Below the pieces are notes generated by a model. It was given only the letters and a program-made list of their open reading frames with translations, searched no databases and was not told the DNA's origin. Positions 1 to 10,866 of a stretch of 64,000 nt of DNA are shown piece after piece; position 1 is the stretch's first letter; each line of letters begins with the position of its first letter. Origin of the DNA: Cryptomeria japonica (Eukaryota; Streptophyta; Pinopsida; Cupressales; Cupressaceae); contig NC_081406.1 in NCBI RefSeq assembly GCF_030272615.1, positions 239,746,422 to 239,810,421 of the forward strand. The letters run 5' to 3'. The translations under genes and the position numbers were made by a program.

Positions 1-2839
1 AATATGTTTTGTCTTAGAGTGAAATATCAGATTCTTTGATATATCAATTGCTACTGAATTATCACAATAAATAATTATTGGTTCTTTGCATTTTACCTTT
101 ATATCCTTCAACATTTGCTTGATCCATAATACCTGAGTACATTTAGTCGTTGCTGCAACATTTTTTGATTCTGCTGTAGATAATGATGTACAAGTCTGCT
201 TCTTGCTGATCCATGAAATTAACCTTTTGCCAAGAAAGAATGCATTGATAGTGGTACTCTTTCTATCATCTACATCTCCTGCCCAATCAGCATCTGTGTA
301 TGCACATAACTCAAATTTGTCATCTTTAGGATACCATAAATCAAGATTTGTTGTGCCTTGTTGTTACCGGGAAATCCTTTTTACTGCTGATTCATGATTT
401 TCTTTAGGATTGCTTTGAAATATTGATACAATACATACTGCATTCATTACATCAGGTCTAGTTTGTGTCAAATACAATAATCCTCCAATCATAGATTTGT
501 ACCTTGTTGGACTAATAGGAGACAAATCATCCTTCAATGTCAATTTATCAGTTGTAGTCATAGGAGTGCTTACTGGTTTGGAGTTTTCCATACCAAATTT
601 CTTCAAAATTTCCTTCAAGTATTTTGTTTGACATATGAATATACCTTTATCTATTTGTGAAATCTGCAAACCTAGAAATTTTTTTATCTCTTCAATCATA
701 GACATTTCAAATTCTTCTTGCATCTTGTTAGCAAAGTCTTTACTTAATCCATCTTCACCTCCAAAAATGATATAATCTACAAATACTTCAATAACCAAAA
801 TGTCGTCATTGGTAACTTTGTAGTACAAATTACTGTCAGCATTACCTTTTGTGTAACCAAGCTTTAGAAGTTATTTATCCAATCTAGCATACCAAGCTCT
901 GGGAGCTTGCTTCAATCCATATAAAGCTTTCCTTAACCTGCAAACCATACCATTATCATTTGTCAATAAAAATCCATCAGGTTGTTCAATGTAAACTTCC
1001 TCCTCAAGATCTCCATTCAAAAATGCACATTTTACATCCATATGATAAACTTTATAGTTCTTATGAGCTGCAAATGCAAGAAATAGTCTAACTACCTCAA
1101 TTCTAGCTACCGATGCAAAGGTTTCATTATAATCAATTCCTTCTTTCTGTGATTAACCTTAACAAACTAATTTTTCTTTGTTTCTGATTACTTCACCTTC
1201 CTCATTAAGTTTATTTATATATACCCATTTCGTTCCAATTACATTTTTCTCTTTAGGCTGGGGAGCTAATGTCCAAGTATTATTCTTTTCAATTTGTTCT
1301 AATTCTTCTTCCATTGCTTTTATCCAATGTTTATCTTGACAAGCTTCATCAATTGATGCTGGCTCAAATTGAGAAATTAAAGATACCTCTTCATTTGCCA
1401 ATCTTCCTCTAGTCATAACACCTTGTTTCCAATTATCTAATTCTATGAATGATTCAATCTTACATACTAGGGTTTGTTCTGATTTTCACTCACATGTTGT
1501 TGTTCTTTAGTTACAGTTGAGTTTTCTGATGATGCCGATGTGACTGGATCTTCACTCTATACTGGTGCAATCTATGCCAGTTCATTTATAATCATTTCGA
1601 CTACTAGTTCTATAGATCTTGAAACTCCTCTAAAATGTTCATCTATCTTCACATTAGTACTTTGTATGATTTTTTTCAATCTTTTATTATAACATCTATA
1701 TGCCTTACTTCTACATGAATAACCAAGAAATATTCCTTCATCACTTCTAGGATCAAATTTGCCAGTATACTCATCTCTCCTAATATGGTATTTGCTTCCA
1801 AATATTCTGAAATACTTTAGAGTAGGAGTATGACCAAACCATAGTTCATAAGGGGTCTTATCGGTTTCACTTTTGATGTGAACTCTGCTGAAAGTATAAA
1901 CCGATGTATTCACTACTTCTCTCCAGTACACATGAGGTAGATTTTCTTCCATCATCATGGTTCTTGCTGCATCCAGAATAGTTATGTTCTTTCTTTCCAC
2001 AACTCTATTCTGCTGGGGTGTCCAAGGTGCTGATAGTTGTCTTTTTATTCCATTCACTTCATAGAATTCATTAAATTCTCTAGATGTAAATTCTCCTCCT
2101 TGATCTGATCTCAAACATTTTATTTTCCTTCCAGTTTCATTCTCTATCATTGCCTTGTATATCTTGAATTTTCCAAAAGCTTATGATTTCTCCTTGAGAA
2201 AAGTAACCCAACACATTCTAGAATAATCATCAATTATTAGCATAAAGTATCTATCACCTTGAAGACTTCTTGTTCTTGATGGAACACATAAATCAATATG
2301 AATTAAATAAGAGTATTATTAGATTTCTCATAAATGCTTTTAAATTTTTTTCTAACTTTCTTTCCCATTTGACATTCCTTACATACTAGATTATAAGGTT
2401 TCACAATCTTAGGTAAATCCCTTATTGCCTTAGTTGAACTGATCTTTACAATGCAATAGAAATTGACATGACAAAGTCTTTTATGCCATTACCAACTTTC
2501 ATCAATGTGTGCAATCAAGCATGTCTTATCATTGGTATTCAAATGAAAGATATTACCTTTAGTTTGATTACCAGTTGCAATCTCCAATCTAGTTCCATTC
2601 ACGATTTTGCATTTTCCATTCTTTAATTGTAACTCAAATCCTTTTTCCACTAACTGACCAACACTCAAAAGATTAGTCTTTAAACCTTCAACATGGTAAA
2701 CATTGTAAGTATTGTTCTTACCATGCAAAGATATAGTGCCTTTACCTTTAATTAAACAAGCTTTGTCATCTCCAAATCTTACTAGAGCTCCATGAATTTC
2801 CTGAAAAGATAAGAATTTGCTTTTATCACCAGTCATATG
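1..2839 (-). pseudogene. E1 pol: pre-integrase, integrase, reverse transcriptase, partial RNase H
   Basis: Decayed Copia pol on the minus strand. In protein order: GAG-pre-integrase (about 2836-2489, starting MTGDKSKF just after the protease), integrase core with LRSDQGGEF and PQQNRVVER (2150-1572), the pol middle segment with WIKAMEEELEQIEKNNTW (1416-1159), reverse transcriptase (to 364) and RNase H with WISKKQTC and SKTKHI (about 330-1). The usual FVDD catalytic box reads VFVDYIIFGG at about 780, so the second aspartate is Tyr. The first integrase aspartate region near 2300 is badly broken. Several stops and frameshifts separate the fragments. Function if intact would be reverse transcription and integration. 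Confidence 0.88.
2835..2839. repeat. Target-site duplication of E2, left copy (ATATG)
   Basis: ATATG precedes the first TG of the E2 5' LTR at 2840 and is repeated at 9552-9556 directly after the E2 3' LTR. Five bases is the normal Copia target duplication. On the minus strand these bases are part of the His-Met codons of the E1 protease motif. Confidence 0.93.
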
Positions 2840-3895
2840 TGTTGGTATTTTGGATATGTTGGTATGTTTTTATCATTGATGTCAATACCTGTCAACACTT
2901 ATCAACACTTAGAGATTCTTGATTATGTTCACTAGCATGTTCAGTGACTTATGCACAGTCATCGATATTTGGTTCACCAGTAGGTTATATTATTCACTGA
3001 CACTTGGAATGACTTGGAGATTACTTTGTTATGTATAAGATATTATTTGGATACTTTGATTTGATGATTTGGTCATTGATCTAATCAGGTTTGCATATTT
3101 GTTGTTACTGGCAAATAGGTCTAGGTTGTGCAAAGGCAAGCATTTCTATTCCAGATCAGCACGACATGTTATGAAGATGATTTTTTATTATTGTAAATGT
3201 ATTTAGCTGACATGATGCATCGCATATTGATTCATTTGTAATTGATTTTATTGTAAGATCTTTTAGTGAGCTGACCTACTCATTTGGTCTCAGGTTTTGG
3301 TATATATGTAAGATCTCATTTGTGAGATTGAGAGAGTAATAGTGGAAGAGGAATATAATAAGGTATATGCAAATACAAGCAGAGCTATACACGCAGACAT
3401 CATTCAAGATTCAAGGAGGTCTTTGAAGAAGGAAAAACAAAGCTTAATCGGTACTGAATCCAGCATATGAAGATGCTATTTTGAGCATTACATTATCATT
3501 GGATTTAACCATCCAATTTTAGTCAGTGTGACTCCCATTTTGTGATTGAGCAGTGAGCTCTAGGCAGTTGGCCTTTCTGCATGTGTAGACTCCATATTGT
3601 ACACGCATACTATCTGCAGTAGTATCATCTGATTGTGGATAAGGCTTCCCACTATGTTTTTTCCCATTACAGGGTTTCCACGTACAAATATCTATGTTAT
3701 GTGTTGTGGATATTATTTGACTTTGTGTTTCATGCATTAAACTTTACTCGTACTGTAATTAACTGTTAAGACTGTCTACCAGCATAAAGTTTGGTTTACC
3801 GGTATTATGCATTAAGTTTGGTTAAGTTATATTTGGTTTGAAATTATTTGACAACTGATTCATCCCCCCCTCTCAGTTGTCTCCAAGACCTAACA
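2840..3895 (+). repeat. E2 5' LTR
   Basis: About 1056 bp, beginning TGTTGGTATTTTGG and ending CAAGACCTAACA. It matches 8492-9551 along its full length. A TATA-like GGTATATATGTAAG lies at about 3299 and is conserved in the partner LTR at about 8951. Compared with the 3' copy, many CG-containing positions have become TG or CA here, for example the ACCGGCAGG region. Confidence 0.94.
3299..3312 (+). promoter_or_regulatory. Probable TATA box of E2 LTR
   Basis: GGTATATATGTAAG sits about 460 bases into the LTR and is conserved in the other copy (8951-8964). Position and conservation fit a retrotransposon core promoter; the transcription start was not determined. Confidence 0.55.
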
Positions 3896-3896
3896 A

Positions 3897-3911
3897 TTGG
3901 TATCAGGGCCT
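3897..3911 (+). promoter_or_regulatory. E2 primer-binding site (initiator tRNA-Met type)
   Basis: TTGGTATCAGGGCCT begins two bases after the LTR end at 3895. Copia elements usually use TGGTATCAGAGC, complementary to the 3' end of plant initiator tRNA-Met; this copy has one clear mismatch (GGG for GAG). Confidence 0.85.
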
Positions 3912-3952
3912 AGTCCTCTTTTTGCAGAAGTTTAACAACTTGAGGAGATCCA

Positions 3953-4972
3953 ATGTCTTCTAACTATTTTAGGAAGGACAGTCTGAAACTTGATGGAACC
4001 AACTATGGTATATGGAAGATCAGAATGGAGACACATCTGAATTGCATTGGAAAAGACATATGGGATGTTACAAAGAATGGATATGTTACTCCTACTCAAG
4101 GTCAACCTAATCCACCAACCCTGGCTAAAGATGAGGAAAATGATTGCAAAGAAAGAGAAGCACTTTTGAGCACATTGTCAGATCAACAAATCATGGGATT
4201 ATTAGACAGATCTACTTCTAAAGCTATTTGGGACAAACTGGAAACATTGAATGAAGGTGATACCATAGTCAAAATTGCAAAATTAGAATGCTTCTGGTAT
4301 GAAAATCTAAAAATGGAAGAAGATGAAAGGATTTTTTCTTTTATGGAAAGAGTAAATGAAATTGTTTTGGGTATACAGTGTTGTGGAGGATCCTTAAGTG
4401 AAGATGAAATTGTTTCTAAAATTTTAAGAGCATTGCCACCGACATATAAAATGAAAGTAACTACTATATATAAATTGAGAACAATGCCTAATGCATTAGT
4501 ATCTAGAGACACTTTGGTTGGAAAACTTTCATCTTTTGAACTTGAGGAATTTGGTCCTGTTGCTACAATTAAGATAGATTTAGCTTTCAAAGCATCATCA
4601 TCATGTGCAGCATCATCATCATCATCTAAGAAATCTAATTGGAAAGCCTTTTATGCAAGAGAACTTGAAGAAATAAAAAAAGAGAATGAAGAACTGGAAG
4701 AACTTGAAGCACTATTTGCAAGGAAAATGCCTAAAGGTCCAGTTGGAAGTAAGTATGAAGGTAAAGCACCATTTAAATGTTTTAACTACAATAAAATTAG
4801 TCATATGGCATCTAGGTGTCCTGATAGACATGCAAGATTGAAAGAAGAAGCTAAAAGAACATATAAGCCTAACCCTGAATATCAAAGATATAGATTAAAG
4901 AAAAATAGAGACAAATCTTGTTACTATGTTGATGAAGGAGTTATTGATGATTCTGACAAGGAACCGACATAA
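3953..4972 (+). CDS. gag: E2 Gag (Copia capsid/nucleocapsid protein)
   Basis: 339-codon open frame with ATG 41 bases after the primer site. Residues about 10-45 (LKLDGTNYGIWKIRMETHL) match the short N-terminal Copia Gag domain, followed by the UBN2-type capsid region to about residue 200 (IVSKILRALPPTYKMKVTTI). A lysine- and glutamate-rich linker leads to a zinc knuckle at about residues 276-289 that reads CFNYNKISHMASRC. The second Cys of the CX2CX4HX4C knuckle is Tyr, so RNA binding is probably lost. The frame stops at 4970-4972, just before the protease. It is the longest open frame left in E2, but it belongs to a dead element. Confidence 0.85.
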   Translation: MSSNYFRKDSLKLDGTNYGIWKIRMETHLNCIGKDIWDVTKNGYVTPTQGQPNPPTLAKDEENDCKEREALLSTLSDQQIMGLLDRSTSKAIWDKLETLNEGDTIVKIAKLECFWYENLKMEEDERIFSFMERVNEIVLGIQCCGGSLSEDEIVSKILRALPPTYKMKVTTIYKLRTMPNALVSRDTLVGKLSSFELEEFGPVATIKIDLAFKASSSCAASSSSSKKSNWKAFYARELEEIKKENEELEELEALFARKMPKGPVGSKYEGKAPFKCFNYNKISHMASRCPDRHARLKEEAKRTYKPNPEYQRYRLKKNRDKSCYYVDEGVIDDSDKEPT

Positions 4973-5055
4973 AATGGATGGGTTTTTGTTTCTATAACAG
5001 AAGATCAATCGATACCTACTCTTCAACTAGTAGAGCAGGCCCTCGAAGCTAAAAT

Positions 5056-8000
5056 TGAAGATAAGGATGAATGAACCATTGATTCTAGATGTTCACATCA
5101 TATGTCTGGTGATAAAAGTAAATTCTTAACCTTTCAGGATTACAATGGAGGTTTGGTAAGATTTGGGGATGATAAAGCTTATTTGATCAAAGGAAAGGGC
5201 ACTATATCTTTTGATGGTAAGAACAATACTGATAATGTTTACTATGTTGAAGGTTTGAAGAATAATATTTTGAGTGTTGGTCAATTAGTGGAAAAAGGAT
5301 TTCAGTTACAATTCAAGAATGGTAAATGCAAAATCATGAAAATAACTAGCTTAGAAATTGCAACCGGTAATCATACTAGAGGTAATATCTTTCATTTGAA
5401 TAATAAAGAGAAAGCATGCTTGATTGCACATATTGATGAAATTTGGTTATGGCATAAGAGACTTTGTCATGTAAATTTTGATTGCATTGTGAAAATCAGT
5501 ACAACTAAGGAACTAAGGGATTTACCTAAGATTGTTAAACCTCACAATCCGGTATGTAAGGAATGTCAATTTGGAGAGCAAGTTAGAGCATCTTTTAAGA
5601 GTATTCCAGAAAAATTCAATAATGTTCTTGACTTAATTCATACTGATTTATCTGGTCCACCAAGAACTACAAGTTTACAAGGAGATAGGTACTTTATGCT
5701 AATCATTGATGACTATTCTAGAATGTGTTGGGTTACTTTTTTCAAAAAAAATCAGAAGCTTTTGGGAAATTCAAACTATTCAAGGTGATGGTAGAGAATG
5801 AAACCGGTAAGAAAATCAAATGTTTGAGATCAGATCAAGGAGGTGAATTCACATCTAAGGAATTTAATACATTCTATGAAGTGAATGGAATCAGGAGACG
5901 ACTATCTGCACCTCAGACACCCCAGCAGAATGGAGTTGTGGAAAGATAGAACATAACTATTTTGGATGCAACTAGAAGTATGTTATCAGAAACAAATCTA
6001 CCTCATGTATATTGGAGAGAAGCAGTGAGTACATCAGTTTACACATTCAACAAAAGTTCACATCAAAGGTGAAACTGGTAAGACCCCTCATGAACTATGG
6101 TTTGGTAATACTCCTACTCTTAAAAATTTCAGAGTATTTGGAAGTAAATGCTATATTAGAAGAGATGAGTATATTGGCAAATTTTATCCTAGAATGATGA
6201 AGGAATATTTCTTGGTTACTCATCTAAGAGCAAGGCATATAGATGTTTTAATAAGAGATTGCAGAAAATTGTTGAGAGTGCAAATGTTAAGATTGATGAA
6301 TAGTTTAGAGATAATTCAAGGTACATAGACTCTGAACCGGTAATAGAGATAATATCAAATGAACCTACAATGAATACACTAGTACAGAATGTTGATCTAG
6401 TCACACCGACATCATCTGAAAATTCCATAGTGATTGGAGAACAGCAGCAAGTAAAAACACCCCGGTATGTAAGATTGAATCACTATGAAAGTCAGATAAT
6501 TGGGAACAAGTATCAAGGTGTTATGACTAGAGGAAGACTAGAAAATGAAGAGGTATCTTTAATTTCTCAAATTGAACCAACATCATTTAATGAGGCATGT
6601 GAAGATAAACATTGGATTAAAGCTATGGAAGATGAATTGGAACAAATTGAAAAGAATAACACATGGACATTAGTTCCCCAACCTAAAGACAAAAATGTAA
6701 TTGGAACTAAGTGGGTATTCAAAAATAAAATTAATGAAGATGGTAAGATAATCAGAAACAAAGAAAGATTAGGGTGTAAGGGATATTCATAGAAAGAAGG
6801 AATTGATTACAATGAAACCTTTGCACCGATAGCTAGAATTGAGGCAGTCAGACTATTCTTAGCTTTTGCAGCACACAAGAAGTATAAAGTATATCAAATG
6901 GATGTTAAATGTGCATTTCTAAATGGTGATCTTGAAGAGGAAGTTTATATTGAACAACCTGATGGATTTTCATTGACAAATGACAAAGATATGGTTTGCA
7001 GGTTAAGGAAAGTTTTATATGGACTGAAGCAAGCTCCTAGAGCTTGGTATGCTAAATTGCACAAATATCTTTTGAAGATTGGTTACACTAAAGGTAATGC
7101 TGACAACAAGTTATATTACAAAGTGACTAATGATGACATCTTGGTTATAGAAGTTTTTGTTGGTGATATCATTTTTGGAGGAGAAGATGAATTGTGTAAA
7201 GACTTTTCTAAAAAGATGCAGGAAGAATTTGAAATGTCTATGATTGGGGAGATAAAATTCTTTTTAGGATTGCAGATTTCACAAACTGATAAAGGTATAT
7301 TCATATGTCAATCAAAGTACTTGAAGGAATTACTAAAGAAATTTGGCATGGAAAACTCTAAACTGGTAAGTACACCTATGACTACAACTGATAAACTATC
7401 TTTGAAGGATGAATCAACACCTGTTAATCCGATAAGGTACAAGTCTATGATAGGAGGTTTACTGTATTTGACACAAACAAGACCTAATATTATGAATGCA
7501 GTATGTATTGTTTCAAGATTTCAAAGTAATCCTAAAGAAAATCATGAATCAACAGTGAAAAGGATTTTCCGGTATCTACAAGGTACTACAAATCTTGGTT
7601 TATGGTATCCTAAAGATGAAAATTTTGATTATGCGCATAAATAGATGCAAATTGGGTAGGAGATGTAGATGACAGAAAGAAAAGCACCAGCGGAGCATTC
7701 TTTCTTGGTAGCATATTGACTTCTTGGCTGAGAAAAGAACAAAGTTGCGCATCTTTATCAACAACAAAATCAAAATATGTTGCCACAACAACTAATTGTA
7801 CCTAGGTATTATGGATCAAGCAAATGTTGAAGGACATAAAGGTAAAATGCAAGGACCTATAAGAATTTACTATGATAATATGACAACAATTGATATATCT
7901 AAGAATCTGGTATTTCACTCAAAGACTAAACATGTTTCTATCAAATTCAATTTTCTAAAAGAGAATGTTGAAGCAAAAGAAGTGAAATTGGTTTATGTGA

Positions 8001-8107
8001 ATACTAAAGAGTAGATTGCAGATATTTTTACTAAGCCTTTTCTTAAGGAAACTTTTGAATATCTCAGAGAGCAACTTGGGGTTATACCCCCACCAGTAGA
8101 GACTTAG
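5056..8107 (+). pseudogene. pol: E2 pol polyprotein: protease, integrase, reverse transcriptase, RNase H
   Basis: Copia order is preserved. The protease motif near 5075-5105 reads TIDSRCSHHMSGDK: the active-site DSG is DSR and the preceding Trp codon is TGA. Pre-integrase runs 5102-5600. The integrase core holds HTDLSGPP, LRSDQGGEF and PQQNGVVER, with a frameshift in an A run near 5747 and a TAG at 5947. RT spans about 6540-7650; its catalytic box is [10 protein letters not shown], so the first of the two metal-binding aspartates is Gly. RNase H follows (about 7650-8100) with SKTKHVSIKF, then a terminal FTKPFLKETFEYL segment and a stop at 8105-8107. At least five stops and three frameshifts. 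Confidence 0.9.
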
Positions 8108-8491
8108 ACAGTTGATGCTTGGCATCAAACTGATAGAATTAACAGAGAAAACTTTTTCTATCTTTGATGAGGAGAGCTACTTCTCAGGGGGAGTAGTTGG
8201 ATACATTGATAAGTTGGTATTTTGTAATAAGTTCTATGAAATGTTTGAATCTGGTTTTTGTATTGCTTTGGCATTTGATGTCAAAGGGGGAGAAATATCT
8301 ATGGAAAAACACATTATCTTTTGGGGACATATTATTAATTTGGGGAGAGATTGTTACTCTTTGTATCTGTATTTTGATTTTTGGTTAATGATCTCTTTTG
8401 GAGATTGTTGGTTTTTGGTTTTTGGCATTTCTGCTTTGGTACTTAAATGGTTTTTCCATCTTGTGTTGCCATCAATGCCAAAGGGGGAGAT
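8108..8491 (+). promoter_or_regulatory. E2 3' untranslated segment with three purine tracts including the polypurine tract
   Basis: No convincing coding here despite small open frames. Three G-rich purine tracts occur at about 8185 (CAGGGGGAGTAG), 8283 (AAAGGGGGAGAAA) and 8480-8490 (AAGGGGGAGA). The last abuts the 3' LTR and is the expected plus-strand priming tract. The preceding CATCAATGCCAAAGG context recurs at the same place in E4 and E6. Confidence 0.75.
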
Positions 8492-9551
8492 TGTTGGTGT
8501 TTTTGATATGTTGGTATGGTTTTGTCATTGATGTCAACACCTGTCAACACTTATCAACACTTAGAGATTCTTGATTATGTTCACTGGCATGTTCAGTGAC
8601 TTATGCCCAGTCACCGATATTTGGTTCACCGGCAGGTTATATTGTTCACCGGCACTTGGAATGACTTGGAGATTACTTGGTTATGTGGAAGATATTGTTT
8701 GGACACTTTTCTTTGATGATTTGGTCATTGATCTAATCAGGTTTGCATATTTGTTGTTACCGACAAATAGGTCTAGGTTGTGCACCGGCAAGCATTTCTA
8801 TTTTAGATCATAATGACACATTATGAAGATGATTTTTTATTATTGTAAATGCATTTAGCCAACATGATGCATTGCATATTGATTCATTTGTAATTGATTT
8901 TATTGTAATATCTTTTAGTGAGCCGACCTACTCATTTGGTCTCAAGTTTTGGTATATATGTAAGATCTCATTTGTGATATTGAGAGAGTGATTATGGAAG
9001 AGGAATATAGTGAGGTATATGAGAATACAGGTAGAGCTATACACGTAGACATCATTCAAGATTCAATGAGGTCTTTGAAGAAGGGAAAACGGAGCTTAAT
9101 CGGTACTAAATCTAGCATATGAAGATGTTATTTTGAGCAGTACATTTTCATTGGATTTAACCATCCAATTGTAATCCATGTGACTCCCATTTTGTGATTG
9201 AGCGGTGAGCTCTAGGCAGTTGGCCTTTCTGCATGTGCAGACTCCATATTGTACACACATACTATCTGCAGTAGTATCATTTGATTGTGGGTAAGGCTTC
9301 CCACCATGGTTTTTCCCCTTACAGTGTTTCCACGTACAAATATTTTTGTTATGTGTTGTGGATATTATTTGACTTTCTGTTTCATGCATTAAACTTTACC
9401 AATATTGCAATTAACTGTTAAGATTGTGTACCAGCATAAAGTTTGGTTTACCAGTATTATGCATTAAGTTTGGTTAAGTTATATTTGGCTTGAAATTATT
9501 TTACAACTGATTCACCCACCCCCCCCTCTCAGTTGTCTCCAAGACCTAACA
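8492..9551 (+). repeat. E2 3' LTR
   Basis: About 1060 bp, starting TGTTGGTGTTTTTG and ending CAAGACCTAACA, homologous to 2840-3895. It is followed at once by the ATATG duplication and then by E1 protease sequence. It retains more CCGG and CACCGGC sites than the 5' copy. Confidence 0.94.
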
Positions 9552-9740
9552 ATATGATGCAAGCATCTACTATCTATTATCCATTCATCTTTTTCTTCAG
9601 TTTTTGCTGCCAGTGCCTACTCTACTGGTTTGACAATAGGAGTTGGTTGATCTTCCTTTATTGCAACAAATGCCCATCAACTATATGTTGGATCTTCCTT
9701 AGATTCATCTATAACACCTTCATCTGCATAGTAACATGAC
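9552..9740 (-). pseudogene. E1 gag end / protease remnant
   Basis: On the minus strand this encodes the Copia protease N-terminal motif WIIDSRCLHHM, running directly into MTGDKSKF at 2839 once E2 is removed. Upstream it reads CYYADEGVIDESKEDPT, which matches the end of E2 Gag (CYYVDEGVIDDSDKEPT). The active-site Gly is Arg, as in E2. Coding similarity ends sharply at 9740, where LTR sequence begins, so the rest of gag, the primer site and the LTR end have been deleted. Confidence 0.85.
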
Positions 9741-10866
9741 TTATCTCAGCAGGGGGGGGTGAATCAGTTGTGAACCAATTATATATAATTATAAACCAAA
9801 ACAAATTATTCCAGCTTAAACCTTAGTGCTGGTAAACCAAACTTAAATGTCGGTGAGATAGATTAACAGTTATAGAAGTACCGGTGGAACTTAATGCATG
9901 AAATAGAAAGAGAAACAACATCCACAACACATGAGACAAAGATTTTGATGTGGAAACCCTGTAAGGGGAAAAACCATGGTGGGAAACCTTACCCACAATC
10001 AGATGATACTACTAAAGATAGTAAGTGTATACAAATGGGGTCTGCACATGCAGAAAGGCCAAACACCTAGAGCTCACTGCTTAATCACAAAATAGGAGTC
10101 ACACTAACTACACAATTGGATGGTTAAATCCAATGATAATGTACTGCTAAAAATAGTATCTGCAATGCTGGATTCAGTACCTATTTAAGCTTTGAACATG
10201 AGTGCTAAACACCTTCATAACCTTCCTTCAACCTTCTAATAATGTCTGCGTGACTCGCACAAGGATTTGTTTATTTTCAGTCTTCAATATTCGCTCATAC
10301 CATTTTCATATCCATGTACATATCCAATCTTCAATAATATCTTACATTTATACAAAACCTAAGACCAAATGTTAAGGTTGGCTCACTAAATATATTACAA
10401 TTAAATCAATTACAAACAAGTCTTGATGCGACACAATATGTCCGTTGAATACATTACAATCAATAAATCATTTCCAAAATGTGTCATACTGATCTGGGAT
10501 AGATATCATGTACCGGTTCATAACCTAGACCTATCTGTCGGCAAAGGCAAACATGTCAACCTGATTAGACCAATAAGAAAAACTCTAGATCCAAACATCC
10601 AATCCATGTCTTCAACATAACCAAATGATCTCTAGACGATAACAAGTCATCATCACTGCCGATGAACAATATAACCTGCTAGTGAAGCATATACCGGTGA
10701 ATGTGCATAAGACAATATATAAGTCGGGATCACAATGTGCTGGTTCAATGATTAAACCAATATAACCATAGTGCCAAATCAAAAATGTAGATGTCCAAGA
10801 AGATAAGTGTTGACATCAATGACAAAACCAATGCAACACATGACGAAGTCATCCATAATACCAACA
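9741..10866 (-). repeat. E1 5' LTR (reverse orientation, 3' end deleted)
   Basis: Read on the minus strand it starts TGTTGGTATTATGG at 10866, contains the TTTTGTCATTGATGTCAACA block seen in E2, and runs to the CACCCCCCCC run near the LTR end before breaking off at 9741. It is a diverged relative of the E2 LTR. A TATA-like TTGTATAAATG on the minus strand lies at 10345-10355. The partner LTR is left of the window, so the target duplication cannot be checked. Confidence 0.78.

Larger units (their letters stand above)
2840..9551 (+). mobile_element. E2: Copia LTR retrotransposon nested in E1
   Basis: Complete plus-strand Ty1/copia structure: 5' LTR 2840-3895, initiator-Met-type primer site at 3897, gag 3953-4972, pol to 8107, purine tracts, 3' LTR 8492-9551, flanked by ATATG. 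LTRs begin TGTTGG and end CTAACA. The protein is of the same broad family as E1 (compare [21 protein letters not shown] and GKFDPR-type segments in both), so a relative inserted into a relative. Gag-pol has many nonsense and frameshift lesions and a damaged RT active site. It cannot be autonomous now. Confidence 0.95.
1..10866 (-). mobile_element. E1: Copia LTR retrotransposon, truncated by window edge and interrupted by E2
   Basis: Reverse-strand Ty1/copia element. From its 5' end at 10866 it has a 5' LTR (9741-10866), a short remnant of the gag end and protease (9552-9740), then, after the 6.7 kb E2 insertion, pre-integrase, integrase, reverse transcriptase and RNase H coding sequence running off the left edge at base 1. 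Its 3' LTR is outside the window. Removing E2 and one copy of the ATATG duplication restores the protease reading frame across the join, which proves both halves are one element. Most of gag, the primer site and the LTR end are missing. All frames carry stops, so it is a dead copy. Confidence 0.9.

Noticed and set aside
3896-3912. tRNA-like match next to LTRs
   Set aside because: These are primer-binding sites complementary to initiator tRNA-Met, not tRNA genes; no cloverleaf is present.
8112-8531. 139-codon ORF after E2 pol
   Set aside because: Lies in the purine-tract 3' region, crosses into the LTR, is hydrophobic from T-rich sequence, and has no counterpart kept open in E6 or E4. An envelope-like gene was considered and not supported.
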